This document shows positions 1-8,864 of a stretch of DNA of 64,000 nt, piece by piece. A program made the translations under genes and the position numbers. This DNA comes from Oscillospiraceae bacterium (GTDB lineage Bacteria; Bacillota; Clostridia; Oscillospirales; Oscillospiraceae). Below the pieces are notes generated by a model. It saw nothing but the letters and a program-made list of their open reading frames with translations, had not been told where the DNA came from and did not search any database. The number at the start of each line of letters is the position of its first letter. Within the stretch, counting starts at the first letter, position 1. The stretch covers positions 1 through 64,000 of the forward strand of contig JAFROD010000042.1 in assembly GCA_017429835.1 (NCBI GenBank). Reading direction: 5' to 3'.

Positions 1-67
1 GCAGCGGTCGAAATTTGAAGCCGCGAATGCGGCACACAATTTTCGGGCACCGCAACAGGACATAAAT

Positions 68-98
68 TAAAAAAGCGACCTGCCGGTGGCAGGTCGCT
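68..98 (-). terminator. Intrinsic terminator after the GGGtGRT gene
   Basis: Read on the minus strand, an 11-bp perfect stem (AGCGACCTGCC pairing with GGCAGGTCGCT) is followed by a run of six T. It lies 34 bases past the GGGtGRT stop codon. Bases 1-67 hold only a short GCCGC/GCGGC hairpin and no gene I can support. Confidence 0.9.
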
Positions 99-132
99 AC
101 TTTGCGATGGAAAGGGAAAAACCGAAATATGC

Positions 133-1131
133 TTACTTGAGGGATTCCGCGACAGCGACTGCAACGGCGACGGTAGCGCCGACCATCGGATTGTTGCCCA
201 TGCCGAGGAAGCCCATCATCTCGACGTGCGCCGGGACGGAAGAGGAGCCTGCGAACTGCGCATCGGAGTGCATGCGGCCCATGGTGTCGGTCATGCCGTA
301 GGAAGCGGGGCCTGCCGCCATATTGTCCGGGTGGAGGGTGCGGCCGGTGCCGCCGCCAGAGGCGACGGAGAAGTACTTTTTGCCCTGCTCGATGCATTCC
401 TTCTTGTAGGTGCCGGCAACGGGGTGCTGGAAGCGGGTCGGGTTGGTGGAGTTGCCGGTGATGGAAACGTCGACGCCTTCCTTGTGCATAATGGCAACGC
501 CCTCGCGGACGTCGTCTGCGCCGTAGCAGCGGACGTTGGCACGCTCACCCTCGGAGTAGCGGATCTCGCGGACGATCTTCAGCTCGCCCGTGTAGTAGTC
601 GAACTGGGTCTGCACGTAGGTGAAGCCGTTGATGCGGGAGATGATCTGCGCCGCGTCCTTGCCAAGACCGTTCAGGATAACGCGCAGCGGGGTCTTGCGC
701 GCCTTGTTGGCGTTACGAACGATACCGATCGCACCTTCCGCGGCGGCGAAGGACTCGTGACCTGCGAGGAAGGCGAAGCACTTGGACTCCTCGCTCAGGA
801 GCATTGCGCCGAGGTTGCCGTGACCGAGACCGACCTTACGGTCGTCCGCGACGGAGCCGTCGATGCAGAATGCCTGCAGACCTTCGCCGATCTTCTTGGA
901 AGCTTCTGCGGCGGTGGTGACGCCGGACTTCAGCGCGATCGCCGCGCCGACGGTGTACGCCCAGCAGGCGTTCTCGAAGCAGATGGGCTGAATGCCCTTG
1001 ACGATCTCATAAGGGTCGAAGCCCTTTGCCTTGCAGATCTCGCGGCACTCCTCGACGGAGCCGATGCCGTACTTTGCGAGGACGCCGTTGATTTTGCCAA
1101 TTCTTCTTTCGTAGCTTTCAAACAGTGCCAT
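133..1131 (-). CDS. GGGtGRT family protein (Fe-S associated, unknown function)
   Basis: This 332-residue protein carries the family's name motif (ASGGGTGRTLHPDN, about residues 265-278) and a glycine- and alanine-rich C-terminus ending VAVAVAVAESLK. The start was set at MALFESYERR because AAGGAGG lies just upstream; an ATG 33 bases earlier lies in front of that site. The NifU-like gene ends 13 bases upstream, so the two are surely co-transcribed. The family is conserved in anaerobic Firmicutes next to such scaffolds, but I know of no assigned reaction. A role in Fe-S or redox enzyme maturation is inference from the neighbour only. Confidence 0.88.
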   Translation of the reverse strand: MALFESYERRIGKINGVLAKYGIGSVEECREICKAKGFDPYEIVKGIQPICFENACWAYTVGAAIALKSGVTTAAEASKKIGEGLQAFCIDGSVADDRKVGLGHGNLGAMLLSEESKCFAFLAGHESFAAAEGAIGIVRNANKARKTPLRVILNGLGKDAAQIISRINGFTYVQTQFDYYTGELKIVREIRYSEGERANVRCYGADDVREGVAIMHKEGVDVSITGNSTNPTRFQHPVAGTYKKECIEQGKKYFSVASGGGTGRTLHPDNMAAGPASYGMTDTMGRMHSDAQFAGSSSVPAHVEMMGFLGMGNNPMVGATVAVAVAVAESLK

Positions 1132-1144
1132 GATGTCGTCCTCC

Positions 1145-1837
1145 TTATTCGTGGCGCGGGTCAATGTACTTGACCGCGCTGTCCCACTGACCGTAGTGGC
1201 CGGTGGCTTTCTTCACGGCTTCGTTGGCGTCCATGCCGGCCTTGATGTTCTCCATCATGGGGCCGAACTTCACGAATTCGTAGCCGATGATCTCATTGTC
1301 CGCATTGAGCGCCATCTTGGTGATGTAGCCCTCGGTGAGCTGCAGATAACGCGGGCCCTTTGCCTTGGTGGCGAAGGTGGTGCCGACCTGACCGGTCAGA
1401 CCCTTGCCGAGGTCTTCCAGCGAAGCGCCGACCGCGAGGCCGTTCTCGGAGAACGCGCTCTGGGTGCGGCCATAGACGATCTGGAGGAACAGCTCGCGCA
1501 TCGCGGTGTTGATCGCGTCGCAGACGAGGTCGGTGTTCAGCGCTTCCAGAATGGTCTTGCCGATGAGGATCTCGGACGCCATTGCCGCAGAATGCGTCAT
1601 GCCGGAGCAGCCGAGCGTCTCGACGAGGGCTTCCTCAATGATGCCTTCCTTGACGTTCAGCGTCAGCTTGCAGGCGCCCTGCTGCGGCGCGCACCAGCCG
1701 ACACCGTGGGTGAAGCCGGAAATGTCGCTGAGCTGCTTGGCCTGCACCCATTTGCCCTCTTCGGGAATGGGAGCCGGGCCGTGATATGCGCCCTTTGCAA
1801 CCGGACACATACGCTCTACTTCTGTTGTGTAAATCAT
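1145..1837 (-). CDS. NifU-like iron-sulfur cluster scaffold protein
   Basis: This 230-residue protein resembles the NifU/IscU N-terminal fold. A cysteine-centred segment (TLGCSGMTHSAAMASEIL) matches the place where IscU has its GCG-SAS motif, and further cysteines lie near CPVAKG and in WCAPQQGACK. It probably binds or assembles Fe-S clusters for its partner, the GGGtGRT protein encoded 13 bases downstream. The start MIYTTEVERM follows GGAAAGGAT; the frame is open 51 codons further upstream but that stretch lies across the promoter. It is longer than classical IscU (about 130 residues), as is usual for GGGtGRT-linked scaffolds. The exact client is unknown. Confidence 0.85.
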   Translation of the reverse strand: MIYTTEVERMCPVAKGAYHGPAPIPEEGKWVQAKQLSDISGFTHGVGWCAPQQGACKLTLNVKEGIIEEALVETLGCSGMTHSAAMASEILIGKTILEALNTDLVCDAINTAMRELFLQIVYGRTQSAFSENGLAVGASLEDLGKGLTGQVGTTFATKAKGPRYLQLTEGYITKMALNADNEIIGYEFVKFGPMMENIKAGMDANEAVKKATGHYGQWDSAVKYIDPRHE

Positions 1838-1857
1838 TGCAAAATATCCTTTCCGCT

Positions 1858-1915
1858 GCGTTTTTTTGGAACGCAAAAAATTGACAAATTCAATTTCGAC
1901 CGGCGTAATGCCGGT
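1858..1915 (-). promoter_or_regulatory. Hairpin-rich leader of the Fe-S pair
   Basis: Between promoter and start codon lie three consecutive small inverted repeats on the minus strand: ACCGGC/GCCGGT (1915-1899), AAATTGA/TCAATTT followed by extra T (1896-1878), and GCGTT/AACGC (1874-1858) just ahead of the ribosome binding site. The middle one resembles a weak terminator. A regulatory role is inference. Confidence 0.4.
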
Positions 1916-1933
1916 TTTCTCGAATCTAAAAGT

Positions 1934-1962
1934 ATTATACAAAAAACAAGACGGATTGTCAA
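1934..1962 (-). promoter_or_regulatory. Sigma-A promoter of the Fe-S pair
   Basis: On the minus strand TTGACA (1962-1957) and TATAAT (1939-1934) are separated by exactly 17 bases, a full consensus match. Transcription would start about 90 bases before the NifU-like start codon. Confidence 0.9.
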
Positions 1963-2001
1963 CGAAAAATGGGATGCCGAAGCATCCCATTTCATGATTT
2001 C

Positions 2002-3315
2002 TTATTCGTAATTGCCGTAGACCCAGGCGTTCGGGAGCAGACGCGAATCAATCGCGCGGTTGGAGCACCGCGTCACGTATTCGCCGTGGTAGTACATGAC
2101 CGCGCTGGTGCCGCCGTCAAGGTTCATCGCGGTATAGCCCTTGTGCTTCATGAGGATTTTTGCACATGTCTCGGTGTCGGTACCGATGGAGCGTCCGACC
2201 TGACGGCCTTCGATGATCAGCATCAGGATCTCGCCGTATTCGGACTGACCGATCGCCGCGCGGGGGTTGATGCCGTTCCAGTCGTAGAAGCCGCCGACCA
2301 TCAGCTCGCCGTCGATGATCAAAGCGGGAGAGAACTCCACGGCGTCCGTCGTATCGGGGGTCGTTTCCGTGTTGGAGTTACAGATATAGAAGTGGTTGTC
2401 GGTCGCAAGCTCGATGCGCTTGTAGCCGGTATCGCCGTAGTGATAGCCGTAAGGCTTGCCCTCGCACATGGCGTAGCCGGCAATGATACCGCCGCTGCCG
2501 TTGCCGTCCGGATCGTAGAATCCGCTGGCGGTCATACCGATCACGCCGCCGCTGCCGTTAACGATCTCGCCGAGCGTCTGTCCGTAATAGCCGATGCCCG
2601 CGGAGGCTTCGCAGCGGAGCTGCGCGGGATCTTTGCCGATAGCAAGCACGCCGAGATAGCCGGTGCCGCTCACGCGGACGAGCAGCAGCTTGTTCGGCAC
2701 GTCGATCGCAAGCACCTGCTCGCCCTGCTGGGTGTAGATGCTCGTTCCGCTGTCATTCAATCCCGCCTCGTTGATATAAATGCCATCCCAGCCGTTATTC
2801 AGGGCTTCGGGATGATCTCGCAGGTATTCTTCAAAGGAAGTTCTGCTGATTTCCCAAAACAGCTTGTAGAAAGCTTCCTCAGCAGCGTTGACGTCGGGCT
2901 CCGTCGGCTCTGTCGATTCGGTGACGTCGGGCTCCGTCGTATCGGCGGATTCCGTCGCGGTGGGACGGACGCTGTTGTGCTCCGCCTGTTTCTCGCTCAG
3001 AAACCTTTTCCTGTTGTAGTCTTCCTCCGTCATAAACTTCGGAAGGAAATAATCTGCGAGCCATGCGTGCTCATTCGTTTCGTGGGCGGTAGAGATGAAA
3101 GCCTCGCGCAGGTTTTTGATCGGCTCGATCTTCGTAAACGCAAGGAAGCAATAGACACCTTCAAAGAACAGCACGATGCTGAGCAGAATCGCCGCAATTT
3201 TCATGCCGCGTTTTTTCTTCTTTTTCTTTTTCGGTTTTTCCGTTTTATTCTCAGTCAGGGCATTATCCTGATCGAAATCGTCATAATTTCTGATGGAGAA
3301 ACGCCTCCTTTCCAC
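2002..3315 (-). CDS. Phosphodiester glycosidase (NAGPA-domain) membrane-anchored protein
   Basis: As bounded here the protein is 437 residues. It has a lysine-rich cytosolic N-terminus, one membrane segment (about residues 39-60), a Thr/Glu-rich stretch and a C-terminal NAGPA domain with the typical NPRAAIGQ and MNLDGGTSAVMYY motifs. It should act outside the cell on glycan phosphodiesters, perhaps wall teichoic acid or exopolysaccharide linkages; the substrate is not shown. The start is uncertain. The GTG used here overlaps the AAAGGAGG ribosome binding site and lies only about 5 bases past the expected transcription start. The codon spaced correctly after GGAGG is ATC (3294-3292), and the next in-frame ATG (3204) has no binding site. 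Confidence 0.85.
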   Translation of the reverse strand: MERRRFSIRNYDDFDQDNALTENKTEKPKKKKKKKRGMKIAAILLSIVLFFEGVYCFLAFTKIEPIKNLREAFISTAHETNEHAWLADYFLPKFMTEEDYNRKRFLSEKQAEHNSVRPTATESADTTEPDVTESTEPTEPDVNAAEEAFYKLFWEISRTSFEEYLRDHPEALNNGWDGIYINEAGLNDSGTSIYTQQGEQVLAIDVPNKLLLVRVSGTGYLGVLAIGKDPAQLRCEASAGIGYYGQTLGEIVNGSGGVIGMTASGFYDPDGNGSGGIIAGYAMCEGKPYGYHYGDTGYKRIELATDNHFYICNSNTETTPDTTDAVEFSPALIIDGELMVGGFYDWNGINPRAAIGQSEYGEILMLIIEGRQVGRSIGTDTETCAKILMKHKGYTAMNLDGGTSAVMYYHGEYVTRCSNRAIDSRLLPNAWVYGNYE

Positions 3316-3326
3316 AGTTCCGCTAT

Positions 3327-3355
3327 ATTATAGCACGCTTCGACAGGGATGTAAA
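3327..3355 (-). promoter_or_regulatory. Sigma-A promoter of the phosphodiester glycosidase gene
   Basis: TTTACA (3355-3350) and TATAAT (3332-3327) are separated by 17 bases on the minus strand. The predicted transcription start near 3318-3320 makes the GTG at 3315 almost leaderless. Confidence 0.85.
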
Positions 3356-3410
3356 CATAAATATCATTTGGAAATGTAAACTTTTCATACCTGTTTGACG
3401 AACAAAAGCG

Positions 3411-3447
3411 AAAAAAGTTCCGGCGCGGAGATTTCTCCGCGCCGGAA
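3411..3447 (-). terminator. Intrinsic terminator after PFOR
   Basis: On the minus strand a perfect 14-bp stem (TTCCGGCGCGGAGA and its complement) with a two-base loop is followed by CTTTTTT. It begins 13 bases after the PFOR stop codon. Confidence 0.93.
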
Positions 3448-3459
3448 TGGAAAAGCAAA

Positions 3460-6400
3460 TCAGTCTTTGTACATTTCAACGAGCTTGAGCAGGTGATCGT
3501 AGCGCTCCTTGGCAGCGGCCTCGTTGCGGGCGAAGAGCTCGCCGGCACGCTCCGGGAATTCGCGGGTCAGACGGCTGTAACGGGCTTCGTTCATCAGGAA
3601 TTCCTGATAGCCGTCCTTCGGCGCCTTGGAGTCGAGCGTGAACTTGCCGGTCTCGTTGGCGGGATTGAAGCGGAACATGTTCCAGTAGCCGCATTCCACA
3701 GCCTTCTTCATCTCTTCCTGGCAGTGGATCATGCCGCCCTTGATGGAGTGCATCTCGCACGGGGCGTAGCCGATGATGAGGGACGGGCCGTGGTAAGCTT
3801 CCGCCTCGGTGATCGCCTTGATGGTCTGCGCGGGATTCGCGCCCATCGCGACCTGCGCGACGTAGATATAGCCGTAGGACATCGCGATCTCGGCGAGGCT
3901 CTTCTTCTTGACTTCCTTGCCGGCGGCAGCGAACTGCGCGACCTGACCGATGTTGGAAGCCTTGGAAGCCTGACCGCCGGTGTTGGAGTAGACCTCGGTA
4001 TCGAAGACGAAGATGTTGACGTCCTCATTCTGCGCGAGCACGTGGTCGACGCCGCCGAAGCCGATGTCGTATGCCCAGCCGTCGCCGCCGAAGATCCAGA
4101 CGGACTTCTTGGAGAGGTATTCCTTATCCTTGAGAATCTCGGCAACCAGCGTGCAGGCGCTGCAATCGCAGAACTTGCCGCCCTTTGCCTTGACCTGTTT
4201 CGCGTGCGCAAGCTTCTCCGCCGCGACTTCTTCACCGAACATATCCTTGGCGGCCTTGCTGGAGAAGAAGCCGATGGTCTCGTCGATGAGGGAGATATTC
4301 GCCATCAAAGCTTCGATGTACGCCTTGGTCGCTTCCTTGTTCGCCTCGCCGTCGTCCATGGTGTCGAGCCACTTCTGCGCGGCTTCCTTGAGGGCGGGAC
4401 GGGTCTGCGGCTGCTCGATCAGCTTGCGGGTCTTTTCCGCGAGCGATTCACGGATGACCTTCTGCGCCACATACATGCCGAGACCGTGCTCGGCGTTATC
4501 CTCAAACAGGGAGTTTGCCCATGCGGGGCCGTGGCCGTCCTTGTTGGTGCAGTAGGGAGAGGTCGCGCCGGGGCCGCCCCAGATGGAGGAACAGCCGGTC
4601 GCGTTGGAGATATACATTCTGTCGCCGAAGAGTTGGGTGATCAGACGGGCGTAGCTCGTCTCCGCGCAGCCTGCGCAGGAGCCGGAGAACTCAAGCAGCG
4701 GCTTCTTGAACTGGCTGCCCTTGACGGTGAGATCCTGCATATCGGGCTTCTCTGCGACCTTGCTGACGCAGTAGTCAAAGACCTTCTGCTGGTCAAGCTG
4801 CTCTTCCTGCGGCTTCATGGTGATCGCCTTGGTCGGGCAGACGCCGACGCAGACGCCGCAGCCCATGCAGTCGAGCGGGGAGACCGCCATCGTGTACTTG
4901 TAAACGCCCTTGCCCTTGCCGGCCTTGACGTCGACGATCTTGGCAGCCTTCGGCGCCTTCTTCGCTTCGGCCTCGGTCAGAGCGAACGGACGGATGGTTG
5001 CGTGCGGGCAGACGTAAGCGCAGTTGTTGCACTGGATGCACTTCGTCTCGTCCCATTCGGGAACGGTGACGGCGACGCCGCGCTTTTCGTAAGCGGCTGC
5101 GCCCAGCTCAAACTGACCGTCCACGTAGTCCTTGAACGCGGAGACGGGGAGAGAATCGCCGTCCATTTTGTCAACGGGAACGAGCACGTCCTTGACCATC
5201 TTGACAAGCTCGGGCTTGCCTTCGTACTTGACTTCCTTTTCCTTGTCCTCGGCGGTCGCCCAGGAAGCGGGAACGTCGATCTTCACGAACGCGGTAGCGC
5301 CGGCGTCGATCGCGCGGTGGTTGCAGTCGACGACGTCCTGACCCTTCTTGAGGTAGGAAGCGGTCGCGGCGTCTTTCATATACTTGATCGCGTCAGCCTC
5401 GGGCATGACCTTCGCAAGGGTGAAGAACGCGGACTGCAGGATGGTGTTGGTGCGCTTGCCCATGCCGACCTTGATCGCAAGGTCAATGGCGTTGATGGTG
5501 TAGAGCTGGATGTTGTTCTTCGCGATGTAGCGCTTGGAAGCAGCGTCCAGATGATGCTCCAGCTCCTTCTTGTCCCACTGGCAGTTGATCATGAACACGC
5601 CGCCGGGCTTGACGTCACGGACGATCGGGAAGCCCTTGGTGATATAGGACGGGTTGTGGCAGGCGACGAAGTCCGCCTTGTTGATATAGTACGGACTCTT
5701 GATCGGCTTGTCGCCGAAGCGCAGGTGGGAAATGGTGACGCCGCCGGTTTTCTTGGAGTCGTACTGGAAGTACGCCTGCACGAACTTGTCGGTGTGGTCG
5801 CCGATGATCTTGATGGAGTTCTTGTTCGCGCCGACGGTGCCGTCGCCGCCGAGACCCCAGAACTTGCATTCGATGGTGCCCTTTGCCGCAGTGTTGGGAA
5901 CGTTCTTGCGCTCCTTCAGGGACAGCTTGGTCACGTCGTCGTTGATGCCGATGGTGAACATGCGCTTCGGCGCAGCCTTCTTCAGCTCGTCGTAGACGGC
6001 GAAGACGGAAGCGGGAGGCGTGTCCTTGGAGCCGAGACCGTAGCGGCCGCCGATGACGGTGACGTCCGTCTTGCCGGCGTTTGCCAGCGCGGTGACGACG
6101 TCCAGATACAGCGGCTCGCCCTGCGCGCCGGGCTCTTTGGTACGGTCGAGCACCGCAATCTTCTTCGCGGTCGCGGGAATGGCTGCCAGGAGCTTGTCCG
6201 GGCAGAACGGGCGGAACAGGCGGACTTTGACAAGACCGACTTTCTGACCGTGCGCGTTGAGGTAGTCGATGACTTCCTCCGCCACGTCGCAGATGGAACC
6301 CATGGCGATGATGACGCGGTCAGCGTCGGGCGCGCCGTAGTAGTTGAAGAGCTGATAATTCGTGCCCAGCTTCTTGTTGACCTTCTTCATGTAGGTCTCC

Positions 6401-7128
6401 ACGATCGCGGGCAGCGCGTCGTAGTACTTGTTGCAGGCTTCACGGTGCTGGAAGAAGATATCGCCGTTCTCGTGAGAGCCGCGCATCGCCGGACGCTCGG
6501 GGTTCAGGCAGTGCTTACGGAATTCGTCGACCGCCTTCATGTCGCACATGTCCTTGAGATCTTTGTAGTCCCAGATCGCGATCTTCTGGATCTCGTGGGA
6601 GGTGCGGAAGCCGTCGAAGAAGTTGATGAACGGCACGCGGCCCTTGATGGCTGCAAGGTGCGCAACTGCGCCGAGATCCATGACTTCCTGCGGGTTGGTT
6701 TCGCAGAGCATCGCAAAACCGGTCTGACGGCAGGCGTAGACGTCGGAATGGTCGCCGAAGATGTTGAGCGCGTGCGAAGCGACGGTACGGGCGGAAACGT
6801 GGAACACGCCCGGCAGCAGCTCGCCGGCGATCTTGTACATGTTCGGGATCATGAGCAGCAGACCCTGGGAGGCGGTGTAGGTAGTGGTGAGCGCGCCGGC
6901 TGCCAGAGAGCCGTGCACGGTACCTGCGGCGCCTGCCTCGGACTGCATCTCGACGACCTTGACACGGTTGCCAAAGATGTTCAGACGACCCTGTGCCGAC
7001 CACTGATCGACGTAGTCCGCCATGGGGCTGGACGGGGTGATGGGGTAGATGCCCGCTACTTCGGTAAAGGCGTAGCTGACATGCGCGGCGGCAGTATTGC
7101 CGTCCATGGTTTTAAGCTTTCTTGCCAA
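3460..7128 (-). CDS. nifJ: Pyruvate:ferredoxin (flavodoxin) oxidoreductase, single chain
   Basis: It converts pyruvate and CoA to acetyl-CoA and CO2 with reduction of ferredoxin, a core step of anaerobic fermentation in the cytosol. The 1222-residue chain has the full one-piece domain order. The N-terminus is MARKLKTMDGNTAAAHVSYAF. Two 4Fe-4S clusters follow, CIQCNNCAYVCPH near residue 698 and CMGCGVCVGVCP near 753. The thiamine diphosphate domain has TGCSSIWGG, GDGWAYDIGFGG near 1014 and YSNTGGQ. The start is TTG at 7128: GGAGG lies 8 bases before it and the conserved family N-terminus begins there. The ATG at 7143 overlaps GGAGG itself. It is monocistronic, with its own promoter and terminator. 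Confidence 0.97.
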   Translation of the reverse strand: MARKLKTMDGNTAAAHVSYAFTEVAGIYPITPSSPMADYVDQWSAQGRLNIFGNRVKVVEMQSEAGAAGTVHGSLAAGALTTTYTASQGLLLMIPNMYKIAGELLPGVFHVSARTVASHALNIFGDHSDVYACRQTGFAMLCETNPQEVMDLGAVAHLAAIKGRVPFINFFDGFRTSHEIQKIAIWDYKDLKDMCDMKAVDEFRKHCLNPERPAMRGSHENGDIFFQHREACNKYYDALPAIVETYMKKVNKKLGTNYQLFNYYGAPDADRVIIAMGSICDVAEEVIDYLNAHGQKVGLVKVRLFRPFCPDKLLAAIPATAKKIAVLDRTKEPGAQGEPLYLDVVTALANAGKTDVTVIGGRYGLGSKDTPPASVFAVYDELKKAAPKRMFTIGINDDVTKLSLKERKNVPNTAAKGTIECKFWGLGGDGTVGANKNSIKIIGDHTDKFVQAYFQYDSKKTGGVTISHLRFGDKPIKSPYYINKADFVACHNPSYITKGFPIVRDVKPGGVFMINCQWDKKELEHHLDAASKRYIAKNNIQLYTINAIDLAIKVGMGKRTNTILQSAFFTLAKVMPEADAIKYMKDAATASYLKKGQDVVDCNHRAIDAGATAFVKIDVPASWATAEDKEKEVKYEGKPELVKMVKDVLVPVDKMDGDSLPVSAFKDYVDGQFELGAAAYEKRGVAVTVPEWDETKCIQCNNCAYVCPHATIRPFALTEAEAKKAPKAAKIVDVKAGKGKGVYKYTMAVSPLDCMGCGVCVGVCPTKAITMKPQEEQLDQQKVFDYCVSKVAEKPDMQDLTVKGSQFKKPLLEFSGSCAGCAETSYARLITQLFGDRMYISNATGCSSIWGGPGATSPYCTNKDGHGPAWANSLFEDNAEHGLGMYVAQKVIRESLAEKTRKLIEQPQTRPALKEAAQKWLDTMDDGEANKEATKAYIEALMANISLIDETIGFFSSKAAKDMFGEEVAAEKLAHAKQVKAKGGKFCDCSACTLVAEILKDKEYLSKKSVWIFGGDGWAYDIGFGGVDHVLAQNEDVNIFVFDTEVYSNTGGQASKASNIGQVAQFAAAGKEVKKKSLAEIAMSYGYIYVAQVAMGANPAQTIKAITEAEAYHGPSLIIGYAPCEMHSIKGGMIHCQEEMKKAVECGYWNMFRFNPANETGKFTLDSKAPKDGYQEFLMNEARYSRLTREFPERAGELFARNEAAAKERYDHLLKLVEMYKD

Positions 7129-7168
7129 AATAAATACCTCCATATAGTATTTCTTCGCAGATACTATA

Positions 7169-7197
7169 ACTATAACACGCCTTGCGGATTTTGTAAA
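7169..7197 (-). promoter_or_regulatory. Sigma-A promoter of PFOR
   Basis: TTTACA (7197-7192) and TATAGT (7174-7169) lie 17 bases apart on the minus strand, about 40 bases before the TTG start. A second TATAGT lies at 7168-7163. Confidence 0.8.
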
Positions 7198-7278
7198 TCA
7201 CAAAATATATGAGAAAAGACATATTACTTGAATTTTCTTCATAAAATTTCTAAATCTTTCAGACACGGGAAATTCGCA

Positions 7279-7307
7279 TTGTATTTTTGCGCGGAGTGTT
7301 GTATGAT
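7279..7307 (+). promoter_or_regulatory. Sigma-A promoter of the yifB-thiI-pncC-vanZ operon
   Basis: TTGTAT and TATGAT are separated by 17 bases, about 32 bases before the yifB start codon. The position rules out the in-frame ATG at 7228. Confidence 0.78.
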
Positions 7308-7338
7308 ATTACAGATAATGACAAAGGAGGAGAATCGG

Positions 7339-8850
7339 ATGATCAGTCGGCTGGATTCGTTCGGGCTGGAAGGCATTGCCGGCATTCCCGTATCGGTCGA
7401 GTGTTATATCACGAGCGGCTTGCCGGCGTTTGAGATCGTCGGATTGCCCGATACCGCGGTCAAGGAGGCGCGTGAGCGCGTCCGCGCGGCGATCCGCAAC
7501 AGCGGCTTCAAGTTCCCGGTCAGCAGGATCACGGTCAACCTTGCGCCGGCAAATATGAAAAAGTCCGGTTCGCTGTACGATCTGCCCGTTCTGCTCGGCA
7601 TTCTGGCTGCGACGGAGGTGTGCAGAATTCCGACGGAACAAGCGGCGTTTCTGGGCGAATTGAGTCTGGAAGGCAAGCTCCGTCCGGTCAACGGCGTGCT
7701 CCCGATGGCGATCGCCGCGCAGAAGAAAGGCTACAGCGCGATCTACGTTCCCGCCGATAACGCGAAGGAAGCGACGCTTGCCGGAGAGATCAAGGTCTAT
7801 CCCGTCAAAAACGTAGCGCAATTGGTCGCCCACCTACGGGGAGAAGCACCGATCGAGCCGGAGCCGCAGTGGATCCCGAAGGACGAAACGCAGGTTTTCC
7901 TCGACTTTGCGGACGTCAAGGGACAGGAGAACGTCAAGCGGGCGCTGGAGATCGCCGCTGCCGGCGCGCACAACGTCCTGCTCGTCGGGCCTCCGGGCTC
8001 AGGCAAGAGCATGCTGACCAAACGGCTGCCGTCGATCCTGCCGGATATGACGCGCGACGAAGCGCTGGAGGTCACGCAGATCCATTCCGTCATGGGACTT
8101 TTGCCGCCGGATAATCCGCTGATCCGCCAAAGACCCTTCCGCGCGCCGCACCATACGATCTCTTCGGCGGGTCTGACCGGCGGCGGCACGATCCCGCGCC
8201 CGGGCGAGATCTCGCTGGCGCACAAGGGCGTGCTGTTTTTAGACGAGCTGCCCGAATTCAAAAAGGAAACGCTCGAGGTCATGCGTCAGCCTCTCGAAGA
8301 CGGGGTCGTGACGATCTCAAGAGCGAGCGGCACGGCTTGCTTCCCAAGCCAGTTTCAGCTCGTCTGCGCAATGAATCCGTGCCGCTGCGGCTGGTACGGC
8401 GACCCGTCAGGACGCTGTACCTGTACGCCGCTCGCGGTACATCAGTATCTTTCCCGCATTTCCGGCCCGCTGCTGGACAGAATCGACATCATCGTCGAGG
8501 TTCCCGCGCTGAATTTTGACGAGCTGCGCGGACACGCCGCGCCGGAGCCGTCCTCCGCGATCAAAAAGCGCGTGGAAGCGGCGCGGAAGATCCAGCGCGA
8601 CCGGTTTATCGCAACGAAATGCCGTTGCAACGCCGATATGCAGACGCGCGAGCTGCGGGACTACTGCGAGCTGGACGATAGCTGCGCCGCGCTGATGAAG
8701 CAGGCGTTCGACGCGCTCGGTCTGACGGCGAGAAGCTACGACCGCATTCGCAAGGTTGCCAGAACGATCGCCGATCTGGACGGCAGCGAAGCGATCCGTC
8801 CGGAGCATATCGCCGAAGCGATCCAGTACCGCACCTATCAACTACGTTAG
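7339..8850 (+). CDS. YifB/ComM family Mg-chelatase-like AAA+ ATPase
   Basis: This 503-residue protein has the N-terminal YifB/ComM domain (PAFEIVGLPDTAVKEARERV), an AAA+ Mg-chelatase domain with Walker A GPPGSGKSM near residue 216, the family motif MNPCRCGWYGD near 344, and a C-terminal helical domain. In other bacteria ComM is a hexameric branch-migration helicase that helps integrate incoming DNA during transformation. The start was chosen after AAAGGAGGAGAATCGG. It is the first gene of a four-gene operon with thiI, pncC (cinA-type) and a VanZ-like gene; comF and recD2 elsewhere in the window add to a competence and repair theme. Confidence 0.93.
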   Translation: MISRLDSFGLEGIAGIPVSVECYITSGLPAFEIVGLPDTAVKEARERVRAAIRNSGFKFPVSRITVNLAPANMKKSGSLYDLPVLLGILAATEVCRIPTEQAAFLGELSLEGKLRPVNGVLPMAIAAQKKGYSAIYVPADNAKEATLAGEIKVYPVKNVAQLVAHLRGEAPIEPEPQWIPKDETQVFLDFADVKGQENVKRALEIAAAGAHNVLLVGPPGSGKSMLTKRLPSILPDMTRDEALEVTQIHSVMGLLPPDNPLIRQRPFRAPHHTISSAGLTGGGTIPRPGEISLAHKGVLFLDELPEFKKETLEVMRQPLEDGVVTISRASGTACFPSQFQLVCAMNPCRCGWYGDPSGRCTCTPLAVHQYLSRISGPLLDRIDIIVEVPALNFDELRGHAAPEPSSAIKKRVEAARKIQRDRFIATKCRCNADMQTRELRDYCELDDSCAALMKQAFDALGLTARSYDRIRKVARTIADLDGSEAIRPEHIAEAIQYRTYQLR

Positions 8851-8864
8851 GACGTGAGAATACC

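Noticed and set aside
3493..7212. Open frame of 1239 codons on the plus strand opposite PFOR
   Set aside because: It is the antisense shadow of a GC-rich, strongly biased gene. The translation is Val/Asp/Leu/Arg-rich without any family motif, and there is no ribosome binding site.
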